This document shows, one piece after another, positions 1 to 6,746 of a stretch of DNA of 22,888 nt (positions are counted from its first letter, which is position 1; the number at the start of each line of letters is the position of its first letter). Below the pieces are notes generated by a model. The model was not told the origin of the DNA, did not search any database, and saw nothing but the letters and a program-made list of their open reading frames with translations. A program made the position numbers and the translations under genes. Origin of the DNA: a virus; the IMG/VR virus record IMGVR_UViG_3300029624_000058, positions 1 to 22,888 of that record; one strand, 5' to 3'.

Positions 1-43
1 CAAATCAGACCGCCGTGGCTTTCATTCTCTCAAGGGGGCAAGG

Positions 44-484
44 ATGCCACGACTAGCGAAGCCGAAGACGCGGGCGATCATCATGCACGCGCTGTCCAAG
101 TTCTGCAGCAAGCAAGCCGATCGAAGCCAGCTCGAGGGCGGCGACCAATACGACGTCGACCTGGCGATCAGCGGAACGATTGGAAACCAGAAGGTGGAAG
201 ACGTTTGCCGCGGATCTCTATCCGTTGGGTATGACTCCACGCGAAACGCAAGCAACGCGATCGCACCCGCCAAGCTAGTCGCGTTCCTCTTGAACGCAGA
301 TCCCGAGAAAGCCGGCAAGCTATCCGAGCAGCTGCGGAAGCTGGCCGCAAGCGGAAAGATCGGCGACAAGGTCACGGCCGATCAGGAAGCCCACGCGGCC
401 AGCCTGATCACATTGTTCAATCAAACGACATCGACGGCGGCGAAGGGATCCGTTTCATTCAAAGCAGCGAAGGCGGCCGCGTAG
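44..484 (+). CDS. Hypothetical protein, 146 aa
   Basis: I do not recognise this protein. It starts with a basic stretch (MPRLAKPKTR), has no obvious signal peptide or membrane segment, and ends in an alanine/lysine-rich tail (KAAKAAA). The middle is mixed alpha/beta in character, so a soluble cytoplasmic protein is likely. The reading frame is open without a stop to the left edge of the window (14 codons), so an upstream start is possible. However, AAGGGGG at 32-38 lies 5 nt before ATG 44 and makes this start convincing. The next gene begins 2 nt after the stop, which suggests co-transcription with the envelope-type genes that follow. No function can be assigned. Confidence 0.75.
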   Translation: MPRLAKPKTRAIIMHALSKFCSKQADRSQLEGGDQYDVDLAISGTIGNQKVEDVCRGSLSVGYDSTRNASNAIAPAKLVAFLLNADPEKAGKLSEQLRKLAASGKIGDKVTADQEAHAASLITLFNQTTSTAAKGSVSFKAAKAAA

Positions 485-486
485 CT

Positions 487-1128
487 ATGGACCGACGCCA
501 AGCCGCCGCCGCGATCGTGATGCTTTCCGCCTGCCTGGTTGGCGGCGATGAAGTCGCCGGCATGGCGATCGAGTACTTCCGCCGGAAGCCGATCGACCTG
601 GCCAGGCCGCCGGCCGACGTGCCGTTTCCGCTACGCGTGAAGAATTACGTGCGACATCGGGAAGGCAGCTGCTTCCACGTATCGACCCAAGTGGCGTTGC
701 GTTGGGCCGATCAGGGAGCGATCGCGGACAATTGGCGGCAGAGTTTCGGGGGCGGTGCGTCGACCAGCGACATCGCCCGCATATTGGACCGCTACAAAAT
801 CCCCTACAAGCGGACGCACATCGTCAACTACGGGCCGAACGAAGACGGCAACGTCGAAATTCTGGACTATGCCCACAACCACCGCCTGGCCGCGGCGATC
901 CACTACTTCCGCGGCCACGCGATCAACTTCCTGGGCTGGGTCGAGAAAGACGGCCAGGCGATGGCCTGCCTGTTGGATAACAACCGGCCGCAAGAGTTCA
1001 TATTCGTTGAAAAGAATCAATTCCTCTGGAATTGGCGAAACCGGTACCACGGCGGCGCGATCGTTCCCCTGGTGAAACCATTGCCGCCGCTACCCTACGA
1101 CCCCCGCGATTTTTTGGAGAAGCCTTAG
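487..1128 (+). CDS. Membrane-anchored C39/papain-like cysteine peptidase-like protein
   Basis: This 213-aa protein begins with a short hydrophobic segment (about residues 6-20, AAAAIVMLSACLVGG) that could be a signal peptide, lipobox-like signal or anchor. The body has the order of a papain/C39-type catalytic triad: Cys62 in GSCFHVSTQVAL, His144 in GHAINFLGW, and Asp164/Asn165 in LLDNNRP. In such families Cys is the nucleophile, His the base and Asp/Asn orients His. The tail is proline-rich (PLPPLPYDP). The Shine-Dalgarno sequence is weak (AAGGCGG), and translational coupling to the previous stop is likely. It could be an envelope-side peptidase, a lysis-related endopeptidase, or an inactive fold member. 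The fold call comes from motif order only. Confidence 0.65.
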   Translation: MDRRQAAAAIVMLSACLVGGDEVAGMAIEYFRRKPIDLARPPADVPFPLRVKNYVRHREGSCFHVSTQVALRWADQGAIADNWRQSFGGGASTSDIARILDRYKIPYKRTHIVNYGPNEDGNVEILDYAHNHRLAAAIHYFRGHAINFLGWVEKDGQAMACLLDNNRPQEFIFVEKNQFLWNWRNRYHGGAIVPLVKPLPPLPYDPRDFLEKP

Positions 1129-1130
1129 CT

Positions 1131-1454
1131 ATGGCCTTCGGATTGCCACCCGCGAAAAAGGAAAGCGAAACGCCAGCGAAGCCGGCCGAACCACAACGCA
1201 AGCGACCGCCAGCCACGTGGTCGGAACTGTCGGTTGGTTTCGCGTTGGTGTTTTGCTGCCTGATGTCGGGCTTCACGTTCTGCGATCGCTTCGTGCCCGA
1301 GCTGGCCGCCTGGTGGAATTCGCCGCGGCATTGCCAGTGCCAAGAGTGCGAGTGGATCCGCGCGAACTGTCGGCCGACGCCGCCACCTTCGGCGATGCCG
1401 ATGATCCTACCGAATCGACGCCCCTTGCCACCGATCCAACCGCCGGCAATTTAA
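1131..1454 (+). CDS. Small single-pass membrane protein with a cysteine cluster, 107 aa
   Basis: I place the start at ATG 1131, two bases after the previous stop and with GGAGAAG upstream; the frame also opens earlier, inside the preceding gene. The N-terminal 30 residues are charged and proline-rich. One transmembrane helix follows (about residues 34-50, VGFALVFCCLMSGFTF), then a short region with closely spaced cysteines (HCQCQECEWIRANC, a C-x-C-x2-C-x6-C pattern), and a proline-rich end. The cysteines could bind metal or form disulfides, depending on topology. I know no family for it. It is the second of four consecutive envelope-type genes. Confidence 0.65.
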   Translation: MAFGLPPAKKESETPAKPAEPQRKRPPATWSELSVGFALVFCCLMSGFTFCDRFVPELAAWWNSPRHCQCQECEWIRANCRPTPPPSAMPMILPNRRPLPPIQPPAI

Positions 1455-1497
1455 CCGGCGAAACCTTCAACCGTTTTGAAATGGGAACCGTTCAACC

Positions 1498-2292
1498 ATG
1501 GGGGAAATGATGATCCGCAAACTGATCGCCGGCGTGATTGTCGGCTTGTCGCTATTGGCCAGCGGTTTCGCTGAGTCGAAACCGCCGGAGCCTGAGCAAA
1601 TGGAATTCGTTCAAGAGATCGAAGGGGTAGAGCTGCCGCCGTATGCCAAGTGGTACACGGTTCTGGTTACCGCGAAGGGCCACGCCACGCCGATCGCCGG
1701 CTGGTTCGATGCGGATCCGCGGCTTGCGGAGATGAAACGCAAGACGGAATGGCGGCACTACCAAAGCGACAGCCAGGCCTTCCGCCACCAGCTGGCCGCG
1801 GCCTACGGGAATGATTTCCCGATGCTGGTGATCCAAGACCACGACGGGGCGATGCGTGCCCAATTGACCGGCACGCTGTTAAAGCAGATCCAGACACCGG
1901 ACGAACTGGTCGGCGCGTTGGACCTGGCAGCGCAGACATTGCGGCCGGTCGAGCTACGCAAGCGACGCGAAGCCGTTGTTGGCGGTTGGCTATTCAACCG
2001 ACGGCCGCGGCCGAATCCGGACAGCTGCCCCGATGGGAGCTGCAACCCCGATCTACCGCCCGCGCCCAACGAAGACGATTACAACCAACCGCCGGCGGAA
2101 ACCAAGCCGAAGGAAACGCCGCCGGCGAAGTCGTCGACACCACTGGCCGACCTGGCGATCTCCATCTTCGGCGATCGGGCCAAGCCTTGGGTAAATGGAT
2201 TCAACCCAGCGGAAACCCTGATCGCCGGCGGGATTGTTGGCGGAGCGCTCTGGTGGAAACGCCGGAAGAATCGCAAGGCCGGCAAGTCTTAA
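1498..2292 (+). CDS. Secreted thioredoxin-fold-like protein with C-terminal membrane anchor
   Basis: The protein has an N-terminal signal peptide (MIRKLIAGVIVGLSLLASG, with cleavage probably near GFAES). A domain of about 110 residues follows and reads like a thioredoxin fold: WYTVLVTAKG, then GWFDADPRL, then a DFPMLVIQDHDG segment that resembles the cis-proline strand. There is no CXXC motif at the expected site, so a dithiol redox role is unlikely. A proline-rich linker (about 170-205) leads to a C-terminal hydrophobic helix (TLIAGGIVGGALWW) and a basic tail (KRRKNRKAGKS), the usual pattern of an inner-membrane anchor. Three starts are in frame (1498, 1507, 1510). ATG 1510 gives the cleanest signal peptide, while 1498 has GGGAA upstream. 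The fold call is tentative. Confidence 0.7.
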   Translation: MGEMMIRKLIAGVIVGLSLLASGFAESKPPEPEQMEFVQEIEGVELPPYAKWYTVLVTAKGHATPIAGWFDADPRLAEMKRKTEWRHYQSDSQAFRHQLAAAYGNDFPMLVIQDHDGAMRAQLTGTLLKQIQTPDELVGALDLAAQTLRPVELRKRREAVVGGWLFNRRPRPNPDSCPDGSCNPDLPPAPNEDDYNQPPAETKPKETPPAKSSTPLADLAISIFGDRAKPWVNGFNPAETLIAGGIVGGALWWKRRKNRKAGKS

Positions 2293-2320
2293 TCTGTTTC
2301 ACGTTCCAAACCACACCACA

Positions 2321-2340
2321 CAACGAAGGGAATCGTTGCC
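2321..2340 (+). promoter_or_regulatory. Hairpin with Shine-Dalgarno in its loop
   Basis: CAACGA (2321-2326) pairs with TCGTTG (2333-2338), leaving AGGGAA as the loop. The ATG of the next gene starts two bases later at 2341. The ribosome-binding purines are therefore displayed in, or sequestered by, a six-base-pair hairpin. The leader before it is rich in A and C and should be unstructured. Confidence 0.4.
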
Positions 2341-2805
2341 ATGTTGAGCAGTCCTGTTTTGATCGGCCTAGCCGCGGCCGCTTATATCTTGTTCTTCTAC
2401 AAGCCGAAGGACGAAACCGAAGGCGGCCAGGCACAACCGGCCGACGCGAAGGAAACCACGCTGGCCGGCCGCCTGGTCGATCGCGTCGAATCGAAGGTCC
2501 TGCAGAAGGCGCAAGCGGCCGCCGCGAAGAACGGCCTGCCCGCGGTCGCCGATCTACTCGGGGCAGTCGATCGCGGCGACGGCGTCGCGCTGGCCACGAT
2601 CGCGGAGAACCTGGTCGAGCAGCTGGGCACATCGGAAGGCCGCCGCTACCTGATGGGGAAAACGGTCCGCGGTTGGATCGCCGAAGCGGCCGCGAATGAT
2701 CCGAGCGAGTTTTCCGCGATCGCAGCGGACGTGAACAACCGCAAGAAGGACGTGGAAGACAACGCCAAGCGGATCGCGTCGGACGGCGCGTTGAAAGCCC
2801 AATAA
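2341..2805 (+). CDS. Membrane-anchored hypothetical protein, 154 aa
   Basis: The N-terminus is one transmembrane helix (about residues 4-20, SPVLIGLAAAAYILFFY) followed by a charged stop-transfer region (KPKDETEGG). The remaining 120 residues look helical and soluble, with several alanine-rich helices (RLVDRVESKVLQKAQAAAAK; IAENLVEQL; VNNRKKDVEDNAKRIA). No family is recognised. The likely topology is an N-terminal anchor with the bulk on one side of the membrane. It is the last gene before the 2922-2943 terminator, so it closes the envelope-type block. A helical coat or scaffold-like role is possible but unsupported. Confidence 0.65.
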   Translation: MLSSPVLIGLAAAAYILFFYKPKDETEGGQAQPADAKETTLAGRLVDRVESKVLQKAQAAAAKNGLPAVADLLGAVDRGDGVALATIAENLVEQLGTSEGRRYLMGKTVRGWIAEAAANDPSEFSAIAADVNNRKKDVEDNAKRIASDGALKAQ

Positions 2806-2823
2806 CGGCTAACCGTTTGAGAA

Positions 2824-2857
2824 GCCCCGCGGCGGTTCTTCGGATCGGCCGCGGGGC
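2824..2857 (+). repeat. Ten-base-pair GC stem-loop without U-tract
   Basis: GCCCCGCGGC (2824-2833) is the exact inverse complement of GCCGCGGGGC (2848-2857), with a 14-nt loop. No T-run follows. It may protect the 3' end of the upstream transcript, or belong to a larger structure together with the 14-bp inverted repeat 2866-2879/2925-2938. Confidence 0.55.
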
Positions 2858-2921
2858 GATGTTACACGCGGCCGCCGCGGCTATCGGGTTTAGTCCATCC
2901 GCTGGCCAGGTCAATCGCAAG

Positions 2922-2943
2922 AAACGCGGCGGCCGCGTTTTTT
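2922..2943 (+). terminator. Intrinsic terminator after the envelope-type block
   Basis: AAACGCGG (2922-2929), loop CGG, and CCGCGTTT (2933-2940) form an eight-base-pair stem leading into a run of six T (2938-2943). Its left arm can alternatively pair over 14 bp with 2866-2879. The position after a stop and before a long gap fits an operon end. Confidence 0.7.
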
Positions 2944-2981
2944 AATTCAACGCTTCCGAGTCGGCTTCTCTGGTCGGCCGG

Positions 2982-2987
2982 CATAAT
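2982..2987 (+). promoter_or_regulatory. Possible -10 box before the packaging genes
   Basis: CATAAT at 2982-2987 is one base from TATAAT and lies just after a terminator, where a new promoter is expected. There is no convincing -35 hexamer. If it is used, the transcript would begin near 2994, so ATG 3008 and not ATG 2993 would be the start of the next gene. Confidence 0.2.
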
Positions 2988-3007
2988 TCAGCATGAAGGG
3001 GCAGGCT

Positions 3008-3862
3008 ATGTTTTACGATCTTCTATCGTGGTGCGTTTTTCTGATCGTGGCGATCGCCGCGGTCGAATTCTTCCGTTGGCTTTTCATCACTCCACCAGGT
3101 GAAGAACCGGAAGATGATCGCGACGCGGAAGGGATGAAGGAAGCCTGCCGCTACGACTTGCGGAAGTTCTGCGAGTACTACCTGAGAGACACCTTCTACA
3201 ACGAATTCACGCCACGCCAGGCGCGAACGATCGCCGGCCTGCAGTCGGTGATTTTGTTCGGCGGTGAGTTTCCCGGCGTGATCGGACGTGGAGAAGGTAC
3301 TACGTCGATGATCAAGGCCGCGGCGATCTGGGCGGCCGCCTATCGTCACCGCAAATTTATCGTGTTGCTAAGTTGCTGGGCTTCCAGCGCCATAGCGTTA
3401 CGCTGCCAGGTTGAAGGCGAACTTTGGGAGAATGCGCGACTAGTTCGCGACTTTCCGCGGGGCAAACCTTGGTCGCCAATCGGTTTCTATTCGCTATCCG
3501 AGAATTTGCGTCAAGTGATCGAAGTCAACTACGTGACATGCCCCGACTGCGTGCTGGTTGATTCAGTCGAAAGCAATCCAAAAACTCGCGCAATTGTCGA
3601 ACGTCGCCGCCGCTACTTGAAGCGGTTTGTCGACGATCTCCACTTCCGGCAACCGGCCGGCGGTCAACTCGCGGTCGCCAACTTGGTAGGAGTCGAACGC
3701 CAACAAGAGCTACTCGCGAAGTACGCCAGGGCGCAAGCAATCAACCAGATGACGGCCGAAGAGATCCGCGCGAAGTTTGCCAAGTGGTCAGAGTCGCAAC
3801 CGATCAGCGTGGGCCAGGCCTACGTTCAAAGCGAACCACCAGCTGCCCCGCGAGGCGAATAG
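3008..3862 (+). CDS. Membrane-anchored, catalytically degenerate terminase ATPase-domain paralogue
   Basis: ATG 3008 is preceded by AAGGGG at 2996-3001; an in-frame ATG at 2993 would add five residues. The 284-aa product begins with a transmembrane helix (about residues 5-27, LLSWCVFLIVAIAAVEFF). From residue 45 it aligns colinearly with the ATPase domain of the large terminase encoded at 4046. Both share EACRYDLR. The Walker A PRGSGKTT of the terminase corresponds here to GRGEGTTS (93-100), so the catalytic lysine is Thr98. The Walker B LVLLDDP corresponds to CVLVDSV, so the second acid is Ser186. Shared HxKFxV and DFP follow at matching positions. The nuclease domain is absent. ATP hydrolysis is therefore unlikely. 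I infer a membrane-located regulator, decoy or docking partner of the packaging motor, or a decayed duplicate. The frame is intact, which argues against simple decay. Confidence 0.75.
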   Translation: MFYDLLSWCVFLIVAIAAVEFFRWLFITPPGEEPEDDRDAEGMKEACRYDLRKFCEYYLRDTFYNEFTPRQARTIAGLQSVILFGGEFPGVIGRGEGTTSMIKAAAIWAAAYRHRKFIVLLSCWASSAIALRCQVEGELWENARLVRDFPRGKPWSPIGFYSLSENLRQVIEVNYVTCPDCVLVDSVESNPKTRAIVERRRRYLKRFVDDLHFRQPAGGQLAVANLVGVERQQELLAKYARAQAINQMTAEEIRAKFAKWSESQPISVGQAYVQSEPPAAPRGE

Positions 3863-3870
3863 GGGCAAAC

Positions 3871-4053
3871 GTGAAACCGGCCGATCTGACCAAGCTGTCG
3901 ATGAAGAAGGCCGCGGAGCTTATGCACGTCGATCGGGCCGTTGTTGCCGAGCTGGTGAGGCAAGGCTGCCCCCGCAACGCGAACGGCACGATCAACCTTT
4001 ACAAGCTGACCGCCTGGCTACTGGTGCGCACCAAGGGGGAAGCCGTTGGCTAG
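3871..4053 (+). CDS. Small HTH protein, candidate terminase small subunit
   Basis: I choose GTG 3871, which has AGGGGC immediately upstream; the frame opens further left inside the previous gene. The 60-aa product contains a compact helix-turn-helix stretch (MKKAAELMHVDRAVVAELVR) followed by GCPRNANGTINLYKLTAWLL. This resembles the Nu1-type winged-helix pattern in which a GxP turn and a final W-containing helix follow the recognition helix. Its place directly before the large terminase, overlapping it by eight bases, is where terS lies in lambda-like phages. At 60 aa it is much shorter than usual small terminases, so part of that role may sit in the N-terminal extension of the large subunit. 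An excisionase-like regulator is the alternative. Confidence 0.6.
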   Translation: MKPADLTKLSMKKAAELMHVDRAVVAELVRQGCPRNANGTINLYKLTAWLLVRTKGEAVG

Positions 4054-6343
4054 TTTCAAGATCGACGCGGCCGAACTGTTGAAGGAGATCAACAGCGCCG
4101 GCCTGGGGCAAGTGATCGACGCGCGGACGTTACGCCGCCACCGCGAACAATGGGAGCTGGGCAAGTCGATCGACGTGGGAACCTATGCGGCTCACCTGGT
4201 CGATCGGTACCAGGCGAAGCAAGCCAAGTCGATCACCTACGAAGATAAGAAAGACAAGGCCAGGCAGCGCAGCGAGGAACAAACCCGCAAGGGGCAAGAC
4301 ATCGGGGCGTTGCCCGATATCTTCGATCCGGACCGCCGCGAAGCGTGCCGCTATGATCTGCGGTTATTCTTCGACACCTACATCGCCCCCGAGGATTTCT
4401 TCGCGTGGTCACCTGATCACCTGGATATCTTCGCGACGATGCAGGATGCGATTCTAAACGGCGGCAACTTCGCGTTGGCCATGCCCCGCGGATCCGGCAA
4501 GACCACGATCACCGAGGCGGCCGCGTTGTGGGCTTTGCTATTCGGCCACGTGAAGTTTGTGGTGATTGTCGGCGCGACCGGAGAGAAGGCAGTCGACCTA
4601 CTGGAAACGATCAAGACTTACCTGGTCGCGAAGGAAAAGCTAGTCGAAGATTTTCCGGAAGCGTGCGTCCCGATTATGAAGCTGGAAGGCCAGCCAGGTC
4701 GATGCCGCGGCCAACGCTGCCAGGGCAAACGAACACAGATAGGCTGGCACGAAGATGAGCTGATATTTCCCACGATCGAAGGCAGCGCCTGCAGCGGGTC
4801 GATCATCCGCACGTTTGGCATTACCGCGAAGGGGATCCGCGGCCAGAAGTACACCAACGCCGAAGGCGTCACCTTCCGGCCTGACCTGGTGCTTTTGGAC
4901 GATCCGCAAGACGACGAATCGGCGGCTAGCCCGGGCCAGGTCAAAAAACGCGAGAAGACGATCAACGGCACGATCGGCCGGCTGGGCGGACCTGGCAAAC
5001 CAGTAACGCTCATTATGCCTTGCACGGTGATCGAGCCGGATGACCTGGCATCGCGATACCTGGACCGCAAACGCTACCCGCGTTGGTCCGGCAAGCTAGT
5101 CCAAATGATGAAGTCTTTCCCCGCCAACGAGGCGATCTGGGAGGAGTACTTCACGATTCTGCGCGAGGACCTGGCCGCCGGCAAAAAGAACACGCGGGCC
5201 AACGCGTTCTATAAAAAGAACCGTAAGGAAATGGATCGCGGCGCGGAGGTCTACTGGGTTCACCGCTGGGACCCTGGCGAGATCTCAGCAATCCAGCACG
5301 CGATGCACATCCGCGACGACGACCCGGAAACCTTCGCGGCCGAATACCAAAACGACCCGATCAGCGCGGGGACGGTCGACCTGGTGATCGTCACCGCGGA
5401 CGAAATTGCGGCAAAGGTTCACAGCTACGGCCGCGACCAGCTGCCGATCGATACCGATATCGTCGTTGGCTACGTCGACCTGCAGTTGCGAATTCTCTAT
5501 TACGCGTTGGGTGCGATGCGTTGGGATTTCACCGGCCATATTCACAACTACGGCACCTGGCCGAAGCAACCGACCAAGTACTTCATTTACAGCCCGCAAA
5601 TCGCCGCGCCCATTCAGGGCCACCGAACCGAGGAAGGGATCCGCCTGGGTACGTTGTCCGAAGAGGCACAGATACGCCAGGCGCTCGAGATCCTGATCAA
5701 TCAAGATCTGATGCTGCGAACCTGGAAGCGTGAAGGGGACGGGGCAGAATTCCAGATTGATCTTCTGCTGATTGATATGGGGGACTGGACCCACATCGTT
5801 AAGCAGTTCATCGCCGAATCACCCCACCGCGCCCGCCTGATGCCCAACAAAGGCCGCGGCGTCGGCGCGAAGAATTCCAAGATCAGCGAAACGGCGAAGA
5901 AGCCAGGCGAAGAAATTGGCGAGGAGTGGATCATTCCGCGGGCCAAGGGTAAGGATCCCTTGCGGCATATCATCCACGACACGAACCACTGGAAAAGCGC
6001 CGTACAAAAACGCTGGAAGTCGCCGATCGGCGAGCCTGGTTGTCTAACGCTCTACAACGCGAAGCCGCACGAACACCGGATGATCTCGGAACACTGCGCG
6101 GCAGAGTTTGCCAACCGGATGAAGAACGAGAACAGCGGCAACACGGTCGACGAATGGAGTCTGAAGCCCAACCGCGACAACCACCTTCTGGACTGTGTCG
6201 CCGGCCTTCACGTTGCAGCAAGCCGTAAGGGGTGCGCGGTACCGTCGGCCGAACTAATGAAGGCGAAACCGAAGCGGAAACGCGGCGGCAGCGGCAAAAA
6301 GAAAATGAGCGAGCTGCGACGCGAAAGGCAGATGGGCCGTTAA
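4046..6343 (+). CDS. terL: Terminase large subunit (packaging ATPase-nuclease)
   Basis: The start is TTG 4046 with AAGGGGGA about 6 nt upstream, overlapping the previous stop by eight bases. The ATPase domain has Walker A PRGSGKTT at 147-154 and Walker B LVLLDDP with Asp285/Asp286. A C-terminal RNase H-like nuclease is indicated by three spaced acids: Asp478 (VGYVDLQ), Asp577 (LLLIDMGDW) and Asp716 (HLLDCVAG). The protein translocates DNA into the prohead at the portal and cuts concatemers. At 765 aa it is longer than most large terminases; the first 95 residues form an extra charged helical region (ARTLRRHREQW and a KDKARQRSEEQ segment) absent from the degenerate paralogue at 3008. The tail is basic (KPKRKRGGSGKKK). 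Confidence 0.93.
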   Translation: MASFKIDAAELLKEINSAGLGQVIDARTLRRHREQWELGKSIDVGTYAAHLVDRYQAKQAKSITYEDKKDKARQRSEEQTRKGQDIGALPDIFDPDRREACRYDLRLFFDTYIAPEDFFAWSPDHLDIFATMQDAILNGGNFALAMPRGSGKTTITEAAALWALLFGHVKFVVIVGATGEKAVDLLETIKTYLVAKEKLVEDFPEACVPIMKLEGQPGRCRGQRCQGKRTQIGWHEDELIFPTIEGSACSGSIIRTFGITAKGIRGQKYTNAEGVTFRPDLVLLDDPQDDESAASPGQVKKREKTINGTIGRLGGPGKPVTLIMPCTVIEPDDLASRYLDRKRYPRWSGKLVQMMKSFPANEAIWEEYFTILREDLAAGKKNTRANAFYKKNRKEMDRGAEVYWVHRWDPGEISAIQHAMHIRDDDPETFAAEYQNDPISAGTVDLVIVTADEIAAKVHSYGRDQLPIDTDIVVGYVDLQLRILYYALGAMRWDFTGHIHNYGTWPKQPTKYFIYSPQIAAPIQGHRTEEGIRLGTLSEEAQIRQALEILINQDLMLRTWKREGDGAEFQIDLLLIDMGDWTHIVKQFIAESPHRARLMPNKGRGVGAKNSKISETAKKPGEEIGEEWIIPRAKGKDPLRHIIHDTNHWKSAVQKRWKSPIGEPGCLTLYNAKPHEHRMISEHCAAEFANRMKNENSGNTVDEWSLKPNRDNHLLDCVAGLHVAASRKGCAVPSAELMKAKPKRKRGGSGKKKMSELRRERQMGR

Positions 6344-6346
6344 GCC

Positions 6347-6538
6347 ATGGTAACCAAACAACCACCAGCAAAGGCCGAAGCCGAACGAACCGACACGCCT
6401 GGCGTTCAATGTCCGGCGTGCGGATGCGGCCACGCCCCAGTATATTACACGCGGCAGCAATTGCGGCGAACGATCCGGCGACGGATCTGCCGGAAGTGCG
6501 GCCGGCGATTTACCACCACCGAACGCGTAACCGGATAA
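6347..6538 (+). CDS. NrdR-like zinc-ribbon protein, 63 aa
   Basis: Two cysteine pairs make a zinc ribbon: CPACGCGH (Cys22, Cys25) and CRKCGRRF (Cys48, Cys51). The second half, with RRRICRKCGRRFTTTERV, closely resembles the zinc ribbon of the ribonucleotide-reductase repressor NrdR. The ATP-cone domain that follows in NrdR is missing, so nucleotide-sensing repression is not expected. Small stand-alone zinc ribbons of phages (Ogr/Delta type, for example) activate late transcription, and DNA or RNA polymerase binding is a reasonable guess here. The gene starts 3 nt after the terL stop, so it is probably co-expressed with packaging genes, and it is the last gene before the 6585-6631 terminator. 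Confidence 0.75.
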   Translation: MVTKQPPAKAEAERTDTPGVQCPACGCGHAPVYYTRQQLRRTIRRRICRKCGRRFTTTERVTG

Positions 6539-6584
6539 TGCAATTAGGCACCATTTTTCTCTTTAGAGATTGAGCATCACTACG

Positions 6585-6631
6585 AAAAAAAGCGACGCTA
6601 GAAGTGGAATACTTCTAGCGTCGCTTTTTTT
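6585..6631. terminator. Perfect 21-bp terminator, active in both directions by design
   Basis: Bases 6585-6605 and 6611-6631 are exact inverse complements with a five-base loop (GGAAT). The arms end in seven A on the left and seven T on the right, so the structure is a valid intrinsic terminator for either strand. It ends the packaging transcript. It could also stop an antisense RNA that starts inside the island to the right. Confidence 0.9.
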
Positions 6632-6746
6632 AATTCTATCCAACGGATCCCCTCAAGTAGTCCGATTGTAGGGGCCGATCACAGACTTAGTGGACGATAG
6701 CTCCGTCCGTTTTAAAGTTCGTGTTCTTTTTGGGAAGGATCCTAAA

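Noticed and set aside
1032-1130. Earlier start for the small Cys-cluster membrane protein
   Set aside because: The added residues overlap the preceding gene and are Arg/Pro-rich; ATG 1131 with GGAGAAG upstream fits better.
2201-2920. Long minus-strand frame of 239 codons
   Set aside because: It is antisense to two good plus-strand genes, extends through the terminator region, and has extreme Arg/Pro/Ser content typical of reverse frames in GC-rich DNA.
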